NCBI GenBank assembly: GCA_019694165.1
Contig: JAIBCL010000001.1
Span: 558,001-622,000, forward strand
Reading direction: 5' to 3'
Source: Verrucomicrobiaceae bacterium
GTDB lineage: Bacteria; Verrucomicrobiota; Verrucomicrobiia; Verrucomicrobiales; Verrucomicrobiaceae
Length of the DNA stretch: 64,000 nt
A program made the translations under genes and the position numbers. The notes beneath the pieces were generated by a model. The model was not told the origin of the DNA, did no database searches, and was given only the letters and a program-made list of their open reading frames with translations. Below, piece after piece: positions 63,701-64,000 of the stretch. Numbering within the stretch: the stretch's first letter is position 1; each line of letters starts with the position of its first letter.

Positions 63701-64000
63701 GCGAAGCATCACATTCTTCCACCCGCCACGATTCCGCTGCTGCCCGCGCTGGAACTTTCCGTCGATCACCACGCCGTAGTGCGGCAGCGAGAAGTAGGAG
63801 CCGCCCGCCTGCCGCAGCACGCGCCAGTCTCCGGGAAAATCCGCCGCCGCCTTCTCGATGGTCTGGTCTGCCTCGTCGAAGGCGGAAAGCTTCTTCAGCG
63901 AATCGACCGCAAGTTGAAGCGCGAAGGCCCGCGTCTGACCATCGGCACTCGTCGCGGAATCAAGCAATCGCTTTGTCGCGTCGGCTGCCTCCCGATGGTT
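57707..64000 (-). CDS. Thioester alpha-2-macroglobulin family protein, N-terminus outside the window
   Basis: About 2096 residues are visible, and the frame stays open to the right edge, so the start is missing. From the visible N-terminal side, helical TPR-like sequence comes first. The MG2 region is marked by TDRPVYRPAQTVKWKAWI. The family alpha-2-macroglobulin core follows, then the thioester motif CTEQ (Cys codon 59483-59485) in YPYGCTEQTLNRF. A helical thioester domain and receptor-like beta domains close the protein. Such proteins trap proteases in the periplasm or on the surface. An array of palindromes is inserted in frame at 58259-58390, adding about 44 residues. The protein is much larger than the 1500-1650 residues of E. 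coli YfhM. Confidence 0.93.
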   Translation of the reverse strand, partial: NHREAADATKRLLDSATSADGQTRAFALQLAVDSLKKLSAFDEADQTIEKAAADFPGDWRVLRQAGGSYFSLPHYGVVIDGKFQRGQQRNRGGWKNVMLRDRVRTLQLLVAARQKMPGDAAVHEKADLIDWMSLSLGSQSNGFRMAWKLQALTDLTKLPDYDEQEGGDSGASGYPVDEKNNPVFYSAAESFEKADSDGARLFWLWREMESLGGTYAAKAKESKALMLRSWFSVRSLAMHGWWGRSTPDDAKSKAGIAAVHTLREDETVAKLATGPKRFVLPDGQSFFAIYRLLADDEAADRDQRIRALRQIAEELTDRRQYPRAAETLRRAIALEQDGKRRENLTDLLHQIIDNLARFEPQAPQPAGKGAKLSLVFRNAQKISFTARKVDVLKLVEDTKAWLRSEPQGNQEWWRGDVSSIGRRLLEQDQQKYLGAVVARWETALEPAADHWDKRIEIATSLQNGGAYFIEGKVEKGNTARALLWIEDLVIVEAKQKNQQLYCLADAVSGAAVADADVNFFGYRREWKEPGIFRKTPRYNYSFKEFSDQPDAEGVLKESKGRMEDRNQWLVFAKDKKGRVAVRGFQGIWFSDYSEPEEKQGRVYAVTDRPVYRPAQTVKWKAWIRSSNYDPKANFNRWAGKQFEITINNPRGEKIFEKKLEADESGSLSGELALAEDATLGTYAISIVRRDDVYGSHTFRVEEYKKPEFEVKVDAPEKPVALGEAFEVKVKADYYFGGPVKEGKVKYRIERTVQNDRWFPGGRWDWLFGEGYGWRTFYYDWYPGSGSWCRCIAPWPWMPWRSDPPELVASGERAIGADGTITIKVDTALAKEIHGDQDHKYSITAEVTDSSRRTIFGNGTVLAARRPFEVYVWLDRGYYESGEAARVSVDARTLDGKPVKAEGEIKVFRVSYNADGKPSEREVHKVAISLREMSENLTRTKSALKWDKAGQYRISVMLKDDAGHEIEGVAFATVRGEEFRNGKGLRFDDLELAVQKDEYAPGDEVEVLVNANRENARVGLFIRAANGIYPDPVWIQLDGKSATHRFKITEKDQPNLFIEAFTVSDAKVHRVTRQIIVPPSKHIATVELITDKKEYLPQQKPSVKLRVKDQHGEPFVGDVILTGYDKALEYISGGSNQSDIRNFFWGWKRSHSPSIQDSLRACEVGMLKKDEKWMQALGMFGWSVADDEGNVTLTLSGGLGGGNSYSGAVTLTAGGVVAMDGFDRSAGIPASAPAPVMAPAAAAPMESPVVAGRAFGKGKVDRDGLLLAREQNGATVGPQPTIRSNLADSALWLANVKTNDLGEATLDFALPDNLTTWSLRSWVMGPQTQVGEAKVEIVTRKNLMVRLQAPRFFVEKDEVTISANIHNEMDKPQEVKAVLELEGGTLEEVGRVGPVGQVRQVAAYAEARVDWKVKVTAPGEATIRVKALAQDDSDAMEMKFPVYVHGALKTDSWSLVMRPDQASAQIKVRVPAERRPESTRLEVRWSPTLAMSLVDALPYLADYPYGCTEQTLNRFVPTVITLGVLKDLGVDLKAVRDKRTNLNAQEIGDAKQRGKRWQGKDLKGKPKQPVFDEDEVKRMARAGLERLEAMRSGDGGWGWFPGGRESSPHITALVLHGLSVAKASGANVPDGLIQSATQYLKRHETEELRRLRLPERADRHKDHPDNLDALIHSVLVEQKQGDKEMRDRLYEHRLKLSRYNQALLGLACHAVGEKDRRDMALRNLRQYLKQDDENQTAYLDLAGGSWWYWYDDVIETQAAFLKLLSAVEPKGDLAPRIAKYLLNNRRNGTYWNSTKDTAAVIESLALYVKASGESDPSAKVEVLVDGVKKKEVTITRENLFAFDGTLVMEGDDLGGGEHVIELRKTPTGKKGANVSEGRALGPPSADGRSVASSSSQNGRPSSGPTRRAEDSPPYMVAASSPLYANAYLTVFSKEDQIPAAGLEVKVRRTFYRLVEEKPDTIVSGARGQVVKQQGFKYNRIAIASDAEIKSGDLVEVELSVESKNDYEYVIIEDMKPAGYEPVEVRSGWNWKGLPAYQEFRDEKVAFFADRLPRGTHNLSYRVKAEIPGRFSALPAKAEAMYAPELKGNSDEFKARVAE
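58259..58390. repeat. Palindrome-array repeat inserted in frame in the alpha-2-macroglobulin gene
   Basis: Three perfect hairpins are packed here. GGCGGGCTG/CAGCCCGCC lie at 58266-58274 and 58279-58287 (TCCT loop). CGTTCTGTG/CACAGAACG are at 58312-58320 and 58334-58342. GCGCTTGG/CCAAGCGC lie at 58350-58357 and 58362-58369 (AGGA loop). The encoded stretch (ALGPPSADGRSVASSSSQNG and onward) is low-complexity and interrupts the conserved LRKTPTGKKG...SPLYANAYLTVF region. It looks like an intergenic palindromic repeat that inserted without breaking the frame. Confidence 0.75.

Overview
The window is a high-GC bacterial chromosome segment with very tight gene packing. I read it as most likely Verrucomicrobiota (Prosthecobacter/Verrucomicrobium-like). 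The grounds are a secreted protein with two DUF1080 domains, a b558-type sdhCAB set, an RsmA-NUDIX fusion, a very large alpha-2-macroglobulin, and few Shine-Dalgarno sequences. This is an inference from gene families; no rRNA or marker phylogeny was possible. No tRNA, rRNA or CRISPR array was seen, and no gene-free stretch exceeds 300 bases.

Bases 1-44.8 kb are a surface-glycan (O-antigen, capsule or glycoprotein-glycan) locus. Bases 1-21.1 kb form one unidirectional run of about 20 genes, many joined by ATGA or TGATG overlaps. It starts inside a CMP-sugar cytidylyltransferase. It continues with a Gfo/Idh/MocA oxidoreductase, PLP aminotransferase, NAD epimerase, GNAT acetyltransferase and NeuB-type synthase, a set suited to making an amino nonulosonic acid. 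AsnB- and WbpG-type amidotransferases, a small conserved partner, a sulfotransferase, a DUF4910 aminopeptidase-like protein and six methyltransferases follow. In the middle lie HisH and a HisF-WbpG fusion, which look like a self-contained ammonia-delivery and sugar-amidination machine. The run ends with an AsnB-like protein that lacks the glutaminase cysteine.

From 21.1 to 44.8 kb the genes switch strand often. This part holds a C-methyltransferase, a 3,5-epimerase, a ketoreductase-like SDR, CDP-glucose genes rfbF and rfbG, several glycosyltransferases with coiled coils, and two more AsnB-type proteins. One AsnB is fused to a GT4-type glycosyltransferase. A GT39-like membrane protein and a membrane-anchored protein close the region. 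A 153-bp MITE-like element with 17-bp terminal inverted repeats and a 9-bp target duplication lies upstream of rfbF.

From 44.9 kb on the content is mostly housekeeping: hemW, the rsmA-NUDIX fusion, a Pro/Ala-rich membrane protein with a 29-residue membrane peptide, a GlsB/YeaQ-type protein, an SDR, sdhCAB, a double-DUF1080 protein, gluconokinase, an ABC ATPase with a membrane-anchored partner, and a thioester alpha-2-macroglobulin running off the right edge. An array of three palindromes is inserted in frame in the alpha-2-macroglobulin gene.

The strongest candidates for something new are the HisH/HisF-WbpG module, the AsnB-glycosyltransferase fusion, and the gathering of six PP-loop amide/amidine-forming enzymes in one glycan locus.
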